From Zea mays (lineage: Eukaryota > Streptophyta > Magnoliopsida > Poales > Poaceae), in the NCBI RefSeq assembly GCF_902167145.1, contig NC_050104.1:107829849-107893848 (forward strand): 64,000 nt of DNA, read 5' to 3'. Shown here in pieces: positions 34,532 to 46,796 of the stretch (position 1 is the first letter of the stretch; each line of letters opens with the position of its first letter). A program made the position numbers and the translations under genes. The notes below the pieces were generated by a model. That model was not told the origin of the DNA. It was given only the letters and a program-made list of their open reading frames with translations, and did not search any database.

Positions 34532-36026
34532 GTACCCTTCTTTGTCATGTTTTTCCATAACAACAATCCAAGTTTTATGCCTTTTCATTTGCTAACCAAA
34601 CAAAATAGAATTTGTCGTTTGTGTTTCACTAGATAACAATATCCATATACAATGTATGCTATTGTGCACAGCCTTATATATGTATGCATGTTCATTCCTT
34701 CGGGGATAGTTTGTGTGTATATAACAATCCAACTTCAAATATTGAATAACTAGCAATCATATTTTACCAAACTCTATTTTTTTGTTCCATAAACCAAGTA
34801 TTGAATCTATTCAGTTGTTCTATCTTTGGTACATATATAGTCTACAGTATATACAAATATCTGTGTTTTACACGCACGCGGAGCGCACATCAGTTACTAG
34901 TTCATAATTGTTTATCAGTATATGCAATATTCTCAGTTTGATTCCATAGGAGACGAAAAGGGCAAATGGGCCACATCCACAAGGAAAACGTTGGTGCTCT
35001 TTTAGACCGATCATCTAACGAACCCTGGACCTCACCTGCTAGGAGCGAGGGCTTGAGATCCTCTCTGCGGAAGTGTGGGCCGTCTGCGATAGGCAATCAG
35101 ACCGTCCATGATAGGACAGCGAACTGTCCGCATGTGCACATTGGGCTTCGAGATCTCCTTCATCACCTGAATCTCGCCTTCTGGGAGAGACCCCGTCAGG
35201 AAGAAAAGATCCTAGTGTTGTCTTAGTATCGGCGGGCCATTCAAGACACATCTAAATGATGTAGAGTCGAGAAGAGGTTAAGATTGGGGATGTGAAAGAC
35301 TAATTATCGTTACCCCTAAAGAAAAAATGTAAAGGAACCGGTAAACAAATTGATTGGATCGATTATGTTACCCTTAATCGATCGTACCTCTATATTTATA
35401 GAAAAGGTCTGAACCTGTTTCTAGACGTTTTCCAACAGATTTCTGTGTGATTAGCCAGATAAGCACACGCAGAAAAAAAACTTTCGTGGGAAAAAAAATC
35501 TTTCGCCTAAGTTAATCTAATCACAAATCGTTAGTCTATACTCTCGTACCATCTAGGACACACTAGACCGTTGGGCGGTGCCCAAATATCAAACCTGTTG
35601 CTCAACGGACGGCAGAGTATGCCAGCCTACTGTGCAGAGCCGACGAGGCAAAGGGCGATCAATGTGTATTATCTATATTGTTACCATCACGTCTTGTGTG
35701 AAACTCTGTAAAAACAATACTAGAATCAATGTGTATCATCTATATTGTTATTTTGTAGAGATTGACATTTTATATTGTTGAGATGCAACACAATATGGAT
35801 CTTAATCTCGGCAATATTGTCGTGGATCATTTGCACTTGCAGAATGATGGTGTAAAAAATAAATTTTCTTAATCACGATGAAGCGTTAAAAAAAGCTTAT
35901 CCAATCTGTTAACTATAATGCATGCATCTATACACACTAGGCGGCAGGAGCCATGGCAGCTAAAGGTAAAAATCCAAGCAATTATTAGTCTAACTCAACC
36001 CCATCAACTACCTATTTGGCTGCACT
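34532..36026. other. Intergenic DNA downstream of the host gene
   Basis: No gene recognised. 34532-34900 is AT-rich. 34960-35260 is a GC-richer patch with CCGTC and CTGTCC words that may be an old transposon piece. 35658-35683 and 35725-35750 are a 26-bp direct repeat with one mismatch. The host gene's 3' UTR should lie at roughly 35700-36026 on the minus strand, but I cannot place its end. Confidence 0.4.
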
Positions 36027-39000
36027 CTACAATATCGTCGATTTACTGCACAGGACTAGGCCGCCAGAGTCGATCCTTTGTTTCTGCATCCACGTCTCCA
36101 AGAGGAGATCCTCACTCTGCCTTAAATGCAAATAGTCGTCGATGTGAAACGACAAGGTTCGAGCATAGTCAGACAAGCTGCTTCGGCAAATCCCAACCTC
36201 ACCAAATCTGGTCAGTAAACTATTTTTAGAGGCAACTGATGAAGTGGCATGGTCTCCAGGGCTCCAACTCCCACGGCTGCTCGCAGTCTGATTGCTAGTG
36301 CTGCCTCTGGTACTTTCTCCCTGAGTTCAACATGCAATTAGAGAAAAGGTAACATGTTGAAGTCATTAACAACAACAAAAAAATCACCTCATCATTTGAC
36401 TCAGCATCCCTACCCTACAAATATTACCTCTATCTGCAAACGAATGCAATTCTAGGTGTATTCTTGGTTAACTTGTCTAAAGCTTGACCAAATATATAAG
36501 AAAAATATTAATGTTTATAACATAAATAAGTATAGTATGGAAACATATCTCATGGAAAAATCTAGTGACACTCACTTCGTCCCAAATTATAAGTCATTTC
36601 AACTTTTTAAAGAGCCAGAGCATCTCAAGTTTAACCAAAGTTATATAATAAAATTATAATATTCATGGTACCAATTAAGTATTGTTAGATTCTTTATTAA
36701 TTGTATTATCATAGTAATACCAGCTTTATTTCATAAGGTTGTTAACTCTCTCTATAATTTTGGTCAAACTTGAGATGCTTAGGCTCTCCAAAAAGGTTAG
36801 AATGACTTATAATTTGGAACAAAGGTATACTTATTTGATATTATAGATATTATAATTTTTATCTATAGTTAGTCAAACTCAAGATACTTTACCTTGGCAT
36901 TGTACTAGAATTATATTCTTTGGACAGAAGGAGTAACATTCAATATTTTACATTTTAAGACAAGAATTGATACTATTTCTGCAGATAAACAGATGTCATC
37001 GTTACCTGGGCCTTGGTTTTGCACGGGGAGGTCTGAAAGTCATTGGTAGTTTCCCATTGCAGCCAGGGAAGGACAACGCCATCTGCCTCTGCAGGTAAAG
37101 CAACTTCTGGGAGCTTAACTGGAGTTTCTGTCATAGCATGAAGTAACAACAGGTCTTTCCTGGTTGAACTTGAGTCACTTTTCTCTCCATCAAAAGAAGA
37201 AAAGTCAGTGTCTTCAACATTCGACAGGAAATCTTCAAAGTATTGTTCAGCCTCTTCAGTAAGTCGTTTTGACATCCTTGATCTATCATTGCTCCTCTGC
37301 AATAAATTCATGTCAAATTCTAATTCATAGATGCACATAATTAACTGGAAAGTGGAAGCGATGGAACGGCAACTAAATAAACTTACTCTTCTGTAGTGTG
37401 GCTGTCTTTGTAAGTTTGCAGTCTTTTTAGGAGTAGGTAGCAATTCTCTAACTATTTTTGTGAGCTCATGACCATGGTGTTCTTCTGCTGCCAATTGAGC
37501 TAACAGTTCCTGCTTCCGCTTCTCTGACTAAGATACACAGAAAAGTAAATGTGAGTATTGAATAAAGACTTAGAAACAAAACAATCAAAGATGTTTTTTA
37601 CAATAAGTATAGCTTCTCTTCCCAAAAAAAGATACCTCTTCCAATTTACTAGTGTAGCTCCTTCGGAGCTGAGTAATAACTTGGGTTGGTTGTGCATCAC
37701 TGTTTATTGCCTTTTCTGAAGGTTCAGATTTTGTCATGGCCTAGAAATGCACAGATAAAGAGATACATGAGCTTGGATAAAACAATGTGATTCTAGAAAG
37801 AAGTATGCATAGCAAGAAAAGGCCCAAATATTGATCGTTTCCCCCCTAACAGGCAAACAATGGCCTGACAATGAAGTCTCAATGGAAGACATGTCAATCC
37901 AATAAAACACATTTTTAAATCTAGCTACAACTGTTTTAGTCAGAAAATCTTCCAATCAAACAGATGTTTCTGCTGCCAGTATGCCATCAAGTTACTATAG
38001 TTCTACTCAGCCTGACTGTTACTTATCCAGAAACGAATGTTAGTCCTCATTGAACAGAAGTATCCTGCACATCCTTCAATGATGATGTGAAGTTATAGGC
38101 TTAGGATCCAAAAGCATGGAGACCATTAAGTATTGTTCGCAAGCATACAATGCAGAAGCATATATCAGTGCTAACTTTGACAAATTCAGCATAAAACAAG
38201 AATCACAAGTGATGTACAAACTCTTCTGGGGTGTATATCCTCTACAACAGAACCGGATCATTAGCTTATATTCGCATTACATCATACAATACATTTCCAT
38301 CTGTAAAAGATACCTCTTCAAGCTGATTCCTTATTTCCTCAACAGCTTGCCTAACTTCTTTTCGCATTACATCGTACAATACATTTCCAGCCCCATCATC
38401 AATTCCGTGCTCCTATCAGATTGCAATATAAGTGGCAATTACCAGTAAACTCTAGTAGCTGTTTGCAAATTCTAGTTTCAAATTTAAATACTAAATGAAG
38501 ATTGTGAAATCACCTTGTCAAGACCATAAACTGCACAGACAGCCTTCTGATTTCTGCTATGGAAAGAGAGTGAACTCCTAGACTCATCATCAGTAATTGA
38601 AGAATGGCTCTGCATAATTAAAGGTAAAAATACAAACTAAGAAATTTCATTCATAAAACACAATGATTAGGTGAATCTACAACAGTCCATCGCACAGCCA
38701 AGATTTAGTATGCACCAAACAAAAGATAGCACAGACCTAATTCTATTATGCATCTATGAATGGAACATTAAAGTTAATTGTACAAGCTGGTGCGATGATA
38801 CTATAGCACAACTTTTTTTATAAGGATGATGCTATTTGATATGTTATCCAATTTCAGTCCAAGGAATATAAAGAAGACAAAGGTACTCACGGAGCTGCTG
38901 TCTCTAGAATGAAAGAAATCCTTTTGACTTGTAGACCTCTTCAAAGCTTGATTTGCTTTAGATGGCTTATGGAATGAACTCTGCAGGCTATTGCCACTGC

Positions 39001-40479
39001 TACTTTTGGTATGCATCCCCCTAGAAACATACTGGTGAGGAACTTCCATATCATTCTGCACCCAAAAAGAATAAACCAGGGATTAAATAAAAAAATGTAA
39101 CTGCAACAGATATGTACAATTTACATCAAACACAGAAATTGGACAAGTTTAGAATATAAGCATTATCTGGCATTCGAAAGGAACAAACATAAAATACTTG
39201 AACAGGAATGATATAGTGGAAGCACAGCAAAGTATTAATAAACTTGGATTGAGTAACCTAACTTATTGAAAAAGAAAACTATAACGTGAGCAGGCTGAAG
39301 CAAATCTGAAAAGCAGACTGGCAAGTATAACTGCATCACAATCACACAGTTTTGCCTTTTGGCTTTTGAACTTGTGAAATTATTTTCGTACTATATTGCC
39401 AGACAGCATCAGCATATTGAAGCTAGCAACAAACAGAGGGTACAAGGGGATATAGGCATAAACAAAAACAACTGAAGAAACAATAGATGATGCAAACACA
39501 GTATTGCGCATATGTTACATTACTGGATACTATACTGGTATGATGGTATTAAGTTTGAAACACACTATAAGCAAAGTATAGAACTAAACCAAACTACATT
39601 CGTGACCACACCACTCGTCATATGACCATACCTTGAAGAAACAAACAGTAAAACATATCGGACCTCTAGTCGTACATAAGAGAAGAATCAAGAATGTGTG
39701 GATAAACACCGTTCTCCCTTCACAATTTTGTCGCAAAATGGAAACAAAAACTTCGCAGATTAATGGGACCACCCAAGCGCCCACAAAACAGGATTCTATA
39801 ATTAACAAGCAACTTTAATAGTTTAATCCAAAATTCAGCCCATCTCTAAACTAAATGCACAGAAGAAAAACTAGAGTGCTGGACCGGCCACACTCACATC
39901 CGAATCGCACCACCGTTGTCGATCCATGGCAGCGCGCCGGTCGACCGACGCATAACGCTGCCTCCTGGCTGCAGGGCCGCCATCCACCGCATTGGCCGCT
40001 ACGCCTCGCCGCTCGGCTGGCGGCCGCGACACGGAGCGCCCGCGCTGCCGCGAAGACTCCGTCTGCCTAGCGTACCGCGCGGTGGAGCTCCGCCGACCGC
40101 CAGCGCCACCGCCCCCACGCTCTGCGGCCGCTGGAAGCCTTGACCGGCCGCGCGCAGCAGTCTCCTCGTCGTCGTCGTCCTCGGACTCGGCCCTGGCCCG
40201 GAAGAACTCGTCGGCGAGGTCGTCGAGGCTGACCTGCGGCGGGAAGACGCCGCCGCTTCCCCCGCCCCGCACCTTGTTGACGAACCTCGACGACGGCGTC
40301 GCCGTGTCCTCGGTGGAGGGCGACGGCGGCGGGAACCGGCTCAGGCTCTTCGACCGGCGGACGCTGCCTCCGCCGCGGCCCGCGGCCTGGCGCTCGCGAG
40401 TGGCGGAGCCCGCGTCCTCTACGGGCGCGAGAGCGTCGCCCCGCCTCGTCCCCGACCGGAACGCCGTAGCAGCAGCCAT
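36027..40479 (-). CDS. Host gene: plant protein of unknown function, 8 exons, 590 aa
   Basis: Minus-strand coding exons: 40479-39898, 39055-38891, 38609-38514, 38412-38314, 37740-37636, 37527-37387, 37296-37006, 36320-36027. Every intron is GT-AG and every junction is phase 0; the frame stays open to TAG at 36027-36029. Residues 1-194 are disordered-looking, rich in Arg, Ser and Gly, with RRSKSLSRFPP (41-51), VSLDDLADEFF (83-93) and RGRSVSRPP (146-154). Residues about 285-395 (exons 4-6) look helical or coiled coil. Exon 7 carries RLTEEAEQYFEDF and a conserved-looking DGVVLPWLQWE. No signal peptide, membrane span or enzyme motif is visible. I recall similar plant proteins without a known role but cannot name one. 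It lies 1.5 kb from element D and 2.2 kb from element F. Confidence 0.85.
36425..36936. mobile_element. Outer Stowaway-like MITE in intron 7 of the host gene
   Basis: The left end (TTACCTCTATCTGCAAACG, then GCAATTCTAG) is the imperfect inverted complement of the right end (CTAGAATTATATTCTTTGG, then ACAGAAGGAGTAA). The arms continue into AAGCTTGACC / AGTCAAACTCAAG. TA flanks and the CTCC..TC style ends fit Stowaway (Tc1/Mariner-derived) MITEs. It contains a second MITE. Confidence 0.6.
36573..36826. mobile_element. Inner Stowaway-like MITE nested in the outer one
   Basis: The left arm ACTTCGTCCCAAATTATAAG, then GTCATTTC, and the right arm GAATGACTTATAATTTGGAA, then CAAAGGT, are inverted complements. 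The match extends through AAAGAGCC/GGCTCT and CATCTCAAGTTT/AAACTTGAGATG. It is non-coding and about 250 bp. Confidence 0.7.
38271..38299 (-). repeat. Partial copy of exon 4 inside intron 4 of the host gene
   Basis: 29 bases match exon 4 at 38361-38389 with one mismatch (TTCGCATTACATC then A/G then TACAATACATTTCC on the plus strand). The offset is 90 bp. It carries no splice signals of its own. Confidence 0.7.
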
Positions 40480-41100
40480 CGCCGCCAGTGGCCGGAGCTA
40501 GGGTTCGGAGCTGCTAGGTGTTGGCCGCCGCCTCGCTCCCCTCCTTGTGACTTGTGAGCAGAGAGACGAGTATTATCAGATAATAATAGAGACGGAATTG
40601 GCAATAGCAGTAGCTTCGAGTGCACCGAGCAGAATTGAGACGCTTTTTGTTTCCAACTTTCCATATATGCTGCAGTCTGTCAAACCCGATGAAACATGTG
40701 CACCGTGGAGGCGTGGACAATACCTGGACCCATATTTCATTGGTGCTGGCTGCTGGGCGGTGGGAGTAATGAATGCCTGGGTTTGCAGGTGCTGGTGAGT
40801 GAATTTGAATTTCAAACTTGCGGCCGTGTTTCAAGGGGAATTTACGAGGCTCTACAACAGCAGGCAGGCAGTTGGCACACGGGATCCTGGTAGTTGGTTG
40901 GGTGTCGTTGCACCGTGGCAGCGTGACGGACCACTGCCTGCAGCCTGCGTTGTTCTCTCCTCTCGCGGTCTCGCCGCTCGGCTCGACCGTGACCACCGAA
41001 CACGGGACAAGTGAGACAAACAAACCAAAGCGGGCGGGCGTGCATCGTGCGCTCCGCCGGCGCCGCTTGAACAGCTGCGGACTGCGGTGCTTCGACGCGG
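40480..41100 (-). promoter_or_regulatory. 5' UTR and upstream region of the host gene
   Basis: Just upstream of the ATG the minus strand reads GAACCCTAGCTCCGG, close to the AAACCCTA (telo-box) element common near plant transcription starts. Further up, ATTATTATCTGATAATA (about 40573-40589) is AT-rich, but I see no clear TATA box. Small ORFs here overlap on both strands and are unsupported. Confidence 0.4.
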
Positions 41101-42697
41101 CCCAGGACGGGGAGGAGGGCTGGTCTATTAGGCTAATTTGGTTCGATGTATTTGGATTTTTAAAATTTCAGGTTCTGAAAAATAAGAACCAAAATTTTTT
41201 AAAATAGTTTTAAGAACTGAACCTGAATATACCCATAATTTCGGTTCGTTCTATTCGGTCCCCCGAATGGACCCGAATAGTAGAGAGACTAGTATATTTT
41301 GTTAAAATATATACAATAAATAATTAATTGAAAGTACTATTATTAGAACAAGTGTCTATAAAAAATAGCATACAGAGATATATATTATCGTTAAGATGAT
41401 ATCATAATTTTTAGTTAATAAGTTCATAAATCATATAATAATATCATCACATATTAAGAGTTTTTTTTAAGTTCGAGTTATTGGGTCTATTCAGGTTTTA
41501 AAGGTTAGGAACCGAACTCGAACTTATACCCCAAAATATAGCACATATATGAACCGAACCTGAACCCGAAAACCCGGTTCGGGTTTAGGTTCAGGTTCAG
41601 ATTTCGGTTTTAAAATACCCACCCGTAATTGAGAGCCTATGGGTTTTGGTTTCCGCGACACGGATGGGCAAGCTGGCAGGAGTATGCCGGAAAAAAACGA
41701 GCGGGAAATTTTGAAACTTCTCTGGTGTAGTGCAGTGCTCTGCGCAAGGATTGGATCGTTTGTAACTGAGAACATGTTTTAAGGGCTAAAACGGGTATAG
41801 CGTCGGGTATCGGATATAATAATCCATTTTTCGGATGCCGATTTAGATATTTTTATACTCAAGACAAATATAGTTACTACTTGGATAGCGCACCTTCATA
41901 TTCAGATTGAATATCTGGTATCCGTTTTTTCTTTTTCTATGTAATATTGTTATTAATTCATAATTTTTGCATATGAACTCGGATGAATGTAAAGTTTATA
42001 AGAAAATTATAGGGCTCAAAAAGATCTACAACTTTATAGCACATCATATTTTTGTTTGAACACATCTGCATGTTGAAATTATTGAAACAGTGTCAAAATT
42101 ATTGAAATAGTGTCTAAATTTATACCAGACTATTGTAATTTGCTTATTTTTTTAGAAAAAATAAGGTATTGGCGCCTCTAATAACTTGCTCAGTATATTA
42201 TATTTATATGTTTTTATATATATGCATGATAATTATGATGGTAACATATGTAAACTATCTTGTGATGTATTAGACTATTGTGTGATTCAAACCTTATTAT
42301 TATATTCGAACTATTGTGTTGGATTATCTTGTGTTGGATTAGACTATCTTATGTCATTTTAAAATTATCTTCTATTGTATTAGACTATTATGTGGTTCGA
42401 ATCTTGTTATCAAATTTGAAATATTGTGTTGGAGTATTATATGATCAAAATTTATTGTTATATTGTTATGTTGATCTATATTTTATGCAACGCTCGTGTA
42501 TAATTGTTTTTCACAAACTAAATTAGAGTAAATGATAAGTGATTCATGCATTATCCGACAAGTATTCGATATTCGATCAAACAATATATGTATTTGTCAC
42601 TTATCTGCTCGAATAAATATATGGTCTCTGTATTTGTATTCGTATTGTTTTTAACTATTCGTATCCGAATCCGATTAAAATATAATAGGATAGAATA
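41101..42697. other. AT-rich intergenic repeats
   Basis: 41190-41630 contains reiterated GAACCGAACCTGAACCCG words on both strands, suggesting a terminal-inverted-repeat DNA transposon relic. 41795-42690 starts and ends with ATCGGAT / ATCCGAATCCG-type inverted words and is AT-rich between. 42267-42322 and 42379-42434 are an imperfect direct repeat with 112-bp spacing. No coding capacity. Confidence 0.4.
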
Positions 42698-42806
42698 TGT
42701 CGGGGACTGTAATTAGGGGTACCCCCAATGCTCCTTAATCCGGCTGGAAAACATCTTCAGAACAAACCATAAGCGACTAATAAAGTGCAGGCCTCGTCTA
42801 CCAAGG
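42698..42806 (+). repeat. Element F 5' LTR, first part (109 bp)
   Basis: TGTCGGGGACTGTAATTAGG opening, ending in CAAGG, which is also element E's target duplication. Confidence 0.8.
42802..42806 (+). other. Target site duplication of element E, left copy (CAAGG)
   Basis: CAAGG before TGTAAGTGC; repeated at 54802-54806 after the 3' LTR. Confidence 0.92.
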
Positions 42807-44295
42807 TGTAAGTGCAATCAACCCTAATTGAGGGTTTTGGTGATTAATGACAAAACAAACTAAGATTCTAACAAGTTTGCTCCTAGTGTGTACACAGTAT
42901 TTTTACAGACAGGAGAAGCACAGATCCTACGAGCATAAAAGTATAAAGCACAGCGGATTTAAATTTCCACATCAAATGGCGTGCTCCAAGTGCTATGAAA
43001 CGTCGGCGGTACTAAGTTTAAAATTCTTGAATCATAGGAATCGCCGTACAATTAAGAGGGATCCGCGACGGTTAAGTAAGTTGTGAAACGAGCCAAGTTC
43101 AATTCTTTTGAAAACTCCTTTGAGATCATCTTTTCCAGATCATGAATGCTCTTGAGAAAAACAAATTTCACTTCCCACAAAGTCTCCACCTAAGTTCTCT
43201 TCAAAATTCTCAAAGTTTGGTTTCAGCCCCCAAAACCGGTTCAACCGGTCCAGAAACCGGTTCAACCGGTTTTGGTACTGTTCATCCTGCCACCTCTGCT
43301 CTGACCTGTCTGACAGTCAGAGCTGTCAGAAAAGTCGCAGCAGATATTTTTCTGAAACCGGTTGAGCCGAAATTTGACCCTACTCAGCCGGTTTTGAAAC
43401 CGGTCCAGTGTCCGGCTGAGTAGACCAGTGGACCGGGATCCCCCTGGTAGAAACCGGTTCAACCGGTTTGAAAACCGGTTCAACCGGTTTTTTGCCCTTT
43501 TCCTCCCAACGGCTGCCAGCTTTTGGGGGATCCTTTATATACCCCCTCACACTCTCTCTCTCATCAACTTCTGTCTCTCCCATGAATCTTTGGCTGACCA
43601 ACCCTCAAACAAGAGCATTCACTTCACCTCTCACACCCGCAATCGCATCTCCTTCAATCATTTGAAGGACCCTTGGTGTGAGGTGAACTCGATCGAACTC
43701 GCTGTCAATTTCATCTCGATTCTCCCATTCTCTTGTTCTTGAGCTCGTTGCAAACTTAACCGTGTGCGGATTTGTTACTCTTGGAACCTCGTGTTCCTTG
43801 ACGGTTAGAGGTTGCTTGGGAGTCTCCAAATTTGTGGACAACCCCAAGAAGTTTGTATCACCCGCTCCTTGAGCAGATTTGAGAAGAGATTGCCTTGACC
43901 TTTGTGGTCGGCTTGTGGAGGATTAGGGTTGGAAAAGACCCGGCCCTTTGTGGGTTCCTCAACGAGGAGTAGGACACCTTTGTGGTGGTTGCCGAACCTC
44001 GGGTTATATCGCGTGTTCTTGTGTGTTCTTGTTAAGCTTTTCATATTCGGTGGTTGGTTCATATTATTCATTCAAGTAGTTCTTGTGTAGGGCAAATCTT
44101 TAGCTATTTTCTTTACTACTTCGAATTTGTTCAATAGATTATTAAATTCAAGTTGAGTGGGTTCAAACTTGTTCAGTTGTGATTAAAATCGACTGAACCG
44201 GTTTGCACCTGTGCAACTTTAATTTAACCTATTTCGGAGTTTTTAGTGAAAATTTTCAGGTATAGCCTATTCACCCCCCCTCTAGGCTACTTTCA
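42807..44295 (+). repeat. Element E 5' LTR (1489 bp)
   Basis: Starts TGTAAGTGCAATCAACCC and ends GGCTACTTTCA. U3 contains an array of AACCGGTT palindromes (43230-43490) immediately upstream of the TATA box. Short ORFs read from this array are repeated in the 3' LTR and are not genes. Confidence 0.95.
43534..43541 (+). promoter_or_regulatory. TATA box in element E 5' LTR
   Basis: TTTATATA in GGATCCTTTATATACCCCC, followed by a CT-rich leader (CACTCTCTCTCTC). The twin is at about 54042-54048 in the 3' LTR. Confidence 0.75.
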
Positions 44296-44297
44296 AT

Positions 44298-44309
44298 TGG
44301 TATCAAAGC
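44298..44309 (+). other. Element E primer binding site
   Basis: TGGTATCAAAGC two bases after the 5' LTR end. Methionine-tRNA type, with AAAGC where the others have AGAGC or GGAGC. Confidence 0.85.
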
Positions 44310-44350
44310 TTCGTGCCTCGTTTTACGCTTAACCGCGTGAGGAAACGATC

Positions 44351-46783
44351 ATGTCTACACAACGGGACCATGTGGATCCTCTTCTCGAGGAAATCCCCGT
44401 CACATCTACCGGTGAGGAAGTGGACCCCAAGGTCCTCGACCTCGCCATGAAGATTGCCGAGAAAATGTTCCTCAAAATGAAAGAGGAAGATGCTAGGAAA
44501 AAGGCCGAAGAAGAGGAAACAAGAAGAAAGGCCGAAGAAGGTAAAGGTAAGGGAACATTTGATTATAATGACGATCTAGTGGATCTTTTGGTGTCTAAGG
44601 TATTGAGCAAGGTAAGTCTCAACACCGAAGGATCATCTACCAAAAGCAAAGGTAATGACTTTAGCAAAGTTCAATTCGATTACTCTAGAAATTATATTCC
44701 CAACTTCTCTTCCGCCCCACTTGGAAAGTTACCAACTCTTAGTGAGTTGAACTATGATGAGTGGGCCGACAAGATGAAGTCGCATTTAATCGGTGTGCAT
44801 CCTAGTCTTTGGGAGATTGTTAATGTAGGTATGTATAAGCCCGCCCAAGGAGAAGAGATGACTCCGGAAATGATGCAAGAGGTTCATCGAAATGCTCAAG
44901 CAGTGAGCATAATCAAAGGTAGTCTTTGTCCGGAAGAATACCGGAAAGTTCAAGGAAGAGAAGATGCTCGTGACATTTGGAACATTCTTAGAATGTCACA
45001 TGAAGGAGATCCCAAAGCTAAAAGACATAGAGTTGAAGCTTTGGAAAGTGAGCTTGCAAGGTATGATTGGACAAAGGGTGAGTCGCTCCAATCACTCTTT
45101 GATCGATTGATGGTATTGGTCAACAAAATAAGAGTACTTGGGAGTGAAGATTGGAGTGACTCCAAGGTCACAAGATTGTTCATGAGAGCTTATAAAGAGA
45201 AAGATAAAAGTCTTGCAAGGATGATAAGGGATCGTGATGATTATGAGGACATGACGCCTCATCAACTATTTGCAAAAATTCAACAACACGAGTCCGAGGA
45301 AGCCCCCATCAAGACAAGAGACTCTCATGCCTTGATCACAAATGAACAAGACAATCTCAAGAAGAGCAAAGACCACAAAGCAAAGAAAGTGGTCGAGACC
45401 TCAAGTGATGAAGATAGCTCAAGTGATGAAGACACAGCTATGTTCATCAAAACTTTCAAGAAATTTGTAAGGAAGAATGACAAGTTCCAAAGGAAAGGAA
45501 AGAAGAGGGCATGCTATGAATGTGGCCAAACCGGTCATTTCATAGCGGATTGTCCTAACAAGAAGGAACAAGAAGCCAAGAAGGAATACAAGAAGGATAA
45601 GTTTAAAAAGGGAGGCAAGACCAAGGGATACTTCAAGAAGAAGAAGTATGGACAAGCTCATATTGGTGAAGAATGGAACTCCGATGATGAGAGTTCTAGC
45701 TCCGAGGAAGAGGAAGTGGTGGCAAATGTGGCCATCCAATCTACCTCAAGCGCGCAACTCTTCACCAACCTTCAAGACGACTCCTACATTCCAACTTGCC
45801 TCATGGCAAAAGGAGATAAGGTAACTTTGTTTAGTAATGATTTTTCAAATGATGATGATGATGATCAAATTGCCATGAAAAATAAAATGATTAAAGAATT
45901 TGGCTTAAATGGATACAATGTTATCACAAAATTAATGGAAAAGCTAGATAAAAGAAAGGCAACTCTTGATGCTCAAGAAGACTTGCTTATCCTTGAAAAG
46001 GAAAGAAACCTAGAGCTTCAAGAGTTGGTTCACAATAAAGATATAGAAGTAATTAACTTGAAAACCTCTATTGATAACCTTGCAAATGAAAGGAATGCAC
46101 TTGAATCAAGCATGTTAAGCTTGAATGTTCAAAATCAAGAACTTCAAGTGCAACTTGAAAATTGCAAGAACATCAATGCCCCCACTTTAGTATTTGAATC
46201 TAAGTCTAGCTCTAATGATAATTCCTGCAAGCATTGTGTCAAATATCATGCTTCTTGTTGTCTAACTAACCATGCAAGGAAGCATAGCCCACAGGTGAAG
46301 GTCAAAGAAATTTTGAAAAAATGCACTAGCAATGATGGGTTAAAGAAAGTTGAACCCAAGTACAAGTCCCTTAAGCACAACAATGGTAAAAGGGGGCTTG
46401 GGTTCAACTCATCCAAGGAAAACCCTAGCACAGTGCATAAGGGGTGGAGATCCCCCAAGTTCATAGAGGGAACCACTCTATATGATGCCTTGGGGAGGAT
46501 CCACTCCTCAAATGACAAGTCATCTCAGGTAAAGGGTAACTTGAGTTCCACAAAGAGTAAGATGAAGGAAGTGGGATCCTTAAGTGGACAAAAATCTAAT
46601 GCTCCCATTTCCCACTCATATCTTTGTGATTATATGTTGACTTGGGATTCAGGGAAATTGGTTGTGAAATATGTGGGTGCCTACACTAAACAAAAAGTCA
46701 TGAAAAGAAGTGTGTGGGTACCCAAGGCTATAACTAACACTGTAGGACCCAATTCAATTTGGGTACCTAAAAGTATAGCCTAA
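44351..46783 (+). CDS. Element E gag (capsid/nucleocapsid), 810 aa
   Basis: ATG at 44351, 41 bases after the primer site; uninterrupted to TAA at 46781-46783. Residues about 25-70 are a highly charged helix (repeated KAEE). A UBN2-type gag domain (about 115-320) has [17 protein letters not shown] and [11 protein letters not shown]. One CCHC zinc knuckle [14 protein letters not shown] (about 388-401) binds the RNA, followed by a Lys-rich tract and a Ser/Glu-rich tract. A coiled coil at about 520-620 is likely used for particle assembly. The tail repeats the VWVPK motif near the end that all four Copia gags here share. It forms the virus-like particle; pol follows in the +1 frame. Confidence 0.95.
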   Translation: MSTQRDHVDPLLEEIPVTSTGEEVDPKVLDLAMKIAEKMFLKMKEEDARKKAEEEETRRKAEEGKGKGTFDYNDDLVDLLVSKVLSKVSLNTEGSSTKSKGNDFSKVQFDYSRNYIPNFSSAPLGKLPTLSELNYDEWADKMKSHLIGVHPSLWEIVNVGMYKPAQGEEMTPEMMQEVHRNAQAVSIIKGSLCPEEYRKVQGREDARDIWNILRMSHEGDPKAKRHRVEALESELARYDWTKGESLQSLFDRLMVLVNKIRVLGSEDWSDSKVTRLFMRAYKEKDKSLARMIRDRDDYEDMTPHQLFAKIQQHESEEAPIKTRDSHALITNEQDNLKKSKDHKAKKVVETSSDEDSSSDEDTAMFIKTFKKFVRKNDKFQRKGKKRACYECGQTGHFIADCPNKKEQEAKKEYKKDKFKKGGKTKGYFKKKKYGQAHIGEEWNSDDESSSSEEEEVVANVAIQSTSSAQLFTNLQDDSYIPTCLMAKGDKVTLFSNDFSNDDDDDQIAMKNKMIKEFGLNGYNVITKLMEKLDKRKATLDAQEDLLILEKERNLELQELVHNKDIEVINLKTSIDNLANERNALESSMLSLNVQNQELQVQLENCKNINAPTLVFESKSSSNDNSCKHCVKYHASCCLTNHARKHSPQVKVKEILKKCTSNDGLKKVEPKYKSLKHNNGKRGLGFNSSKENPSTVHKGWRSPKFIEGTTLYDALGRIHSSNDKSSQVKGNLSSTKSKMKEVGSLSGQKSNAPISHSYLCDYMLTWDSGKLVVKYVGAYTKQKVMKRSVWVPKAITNTVGPNSIWVPKSIA

Positions 46784-46796
46784 ACTTGTTTTGCAG
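46784..46796 (+). promoter_or_regulatory. gag-pol junction with splice-acceptor-like TTGTTTTGCAG|GT (element E)
   Basis: The gag stop is followed at once by ACTTGTTTTGCAG and the pol frame. Comparable sites occur in B and C (CTTGTTTTGTAG) and D (TTTACCTTGCAG). It is a pyrimidine-rich stretch ending in YAG, as in 3' splice sites. Whether it is used is unknown. Confidence 0.45.

Noticed and set aside
40514..41207. ORFs of up to 169 codons upstream of the host gene
   Set aside because: Overlap on both strands across its likely promoter and 5' UTR, with no recognisable domain or splice pattern.
42847..44090. ORFs in element E LTRs, repeated at 53355-54596
   Set aside because: LTR sequence; the GSTGF-like residues are translated CCGGTT repeats.
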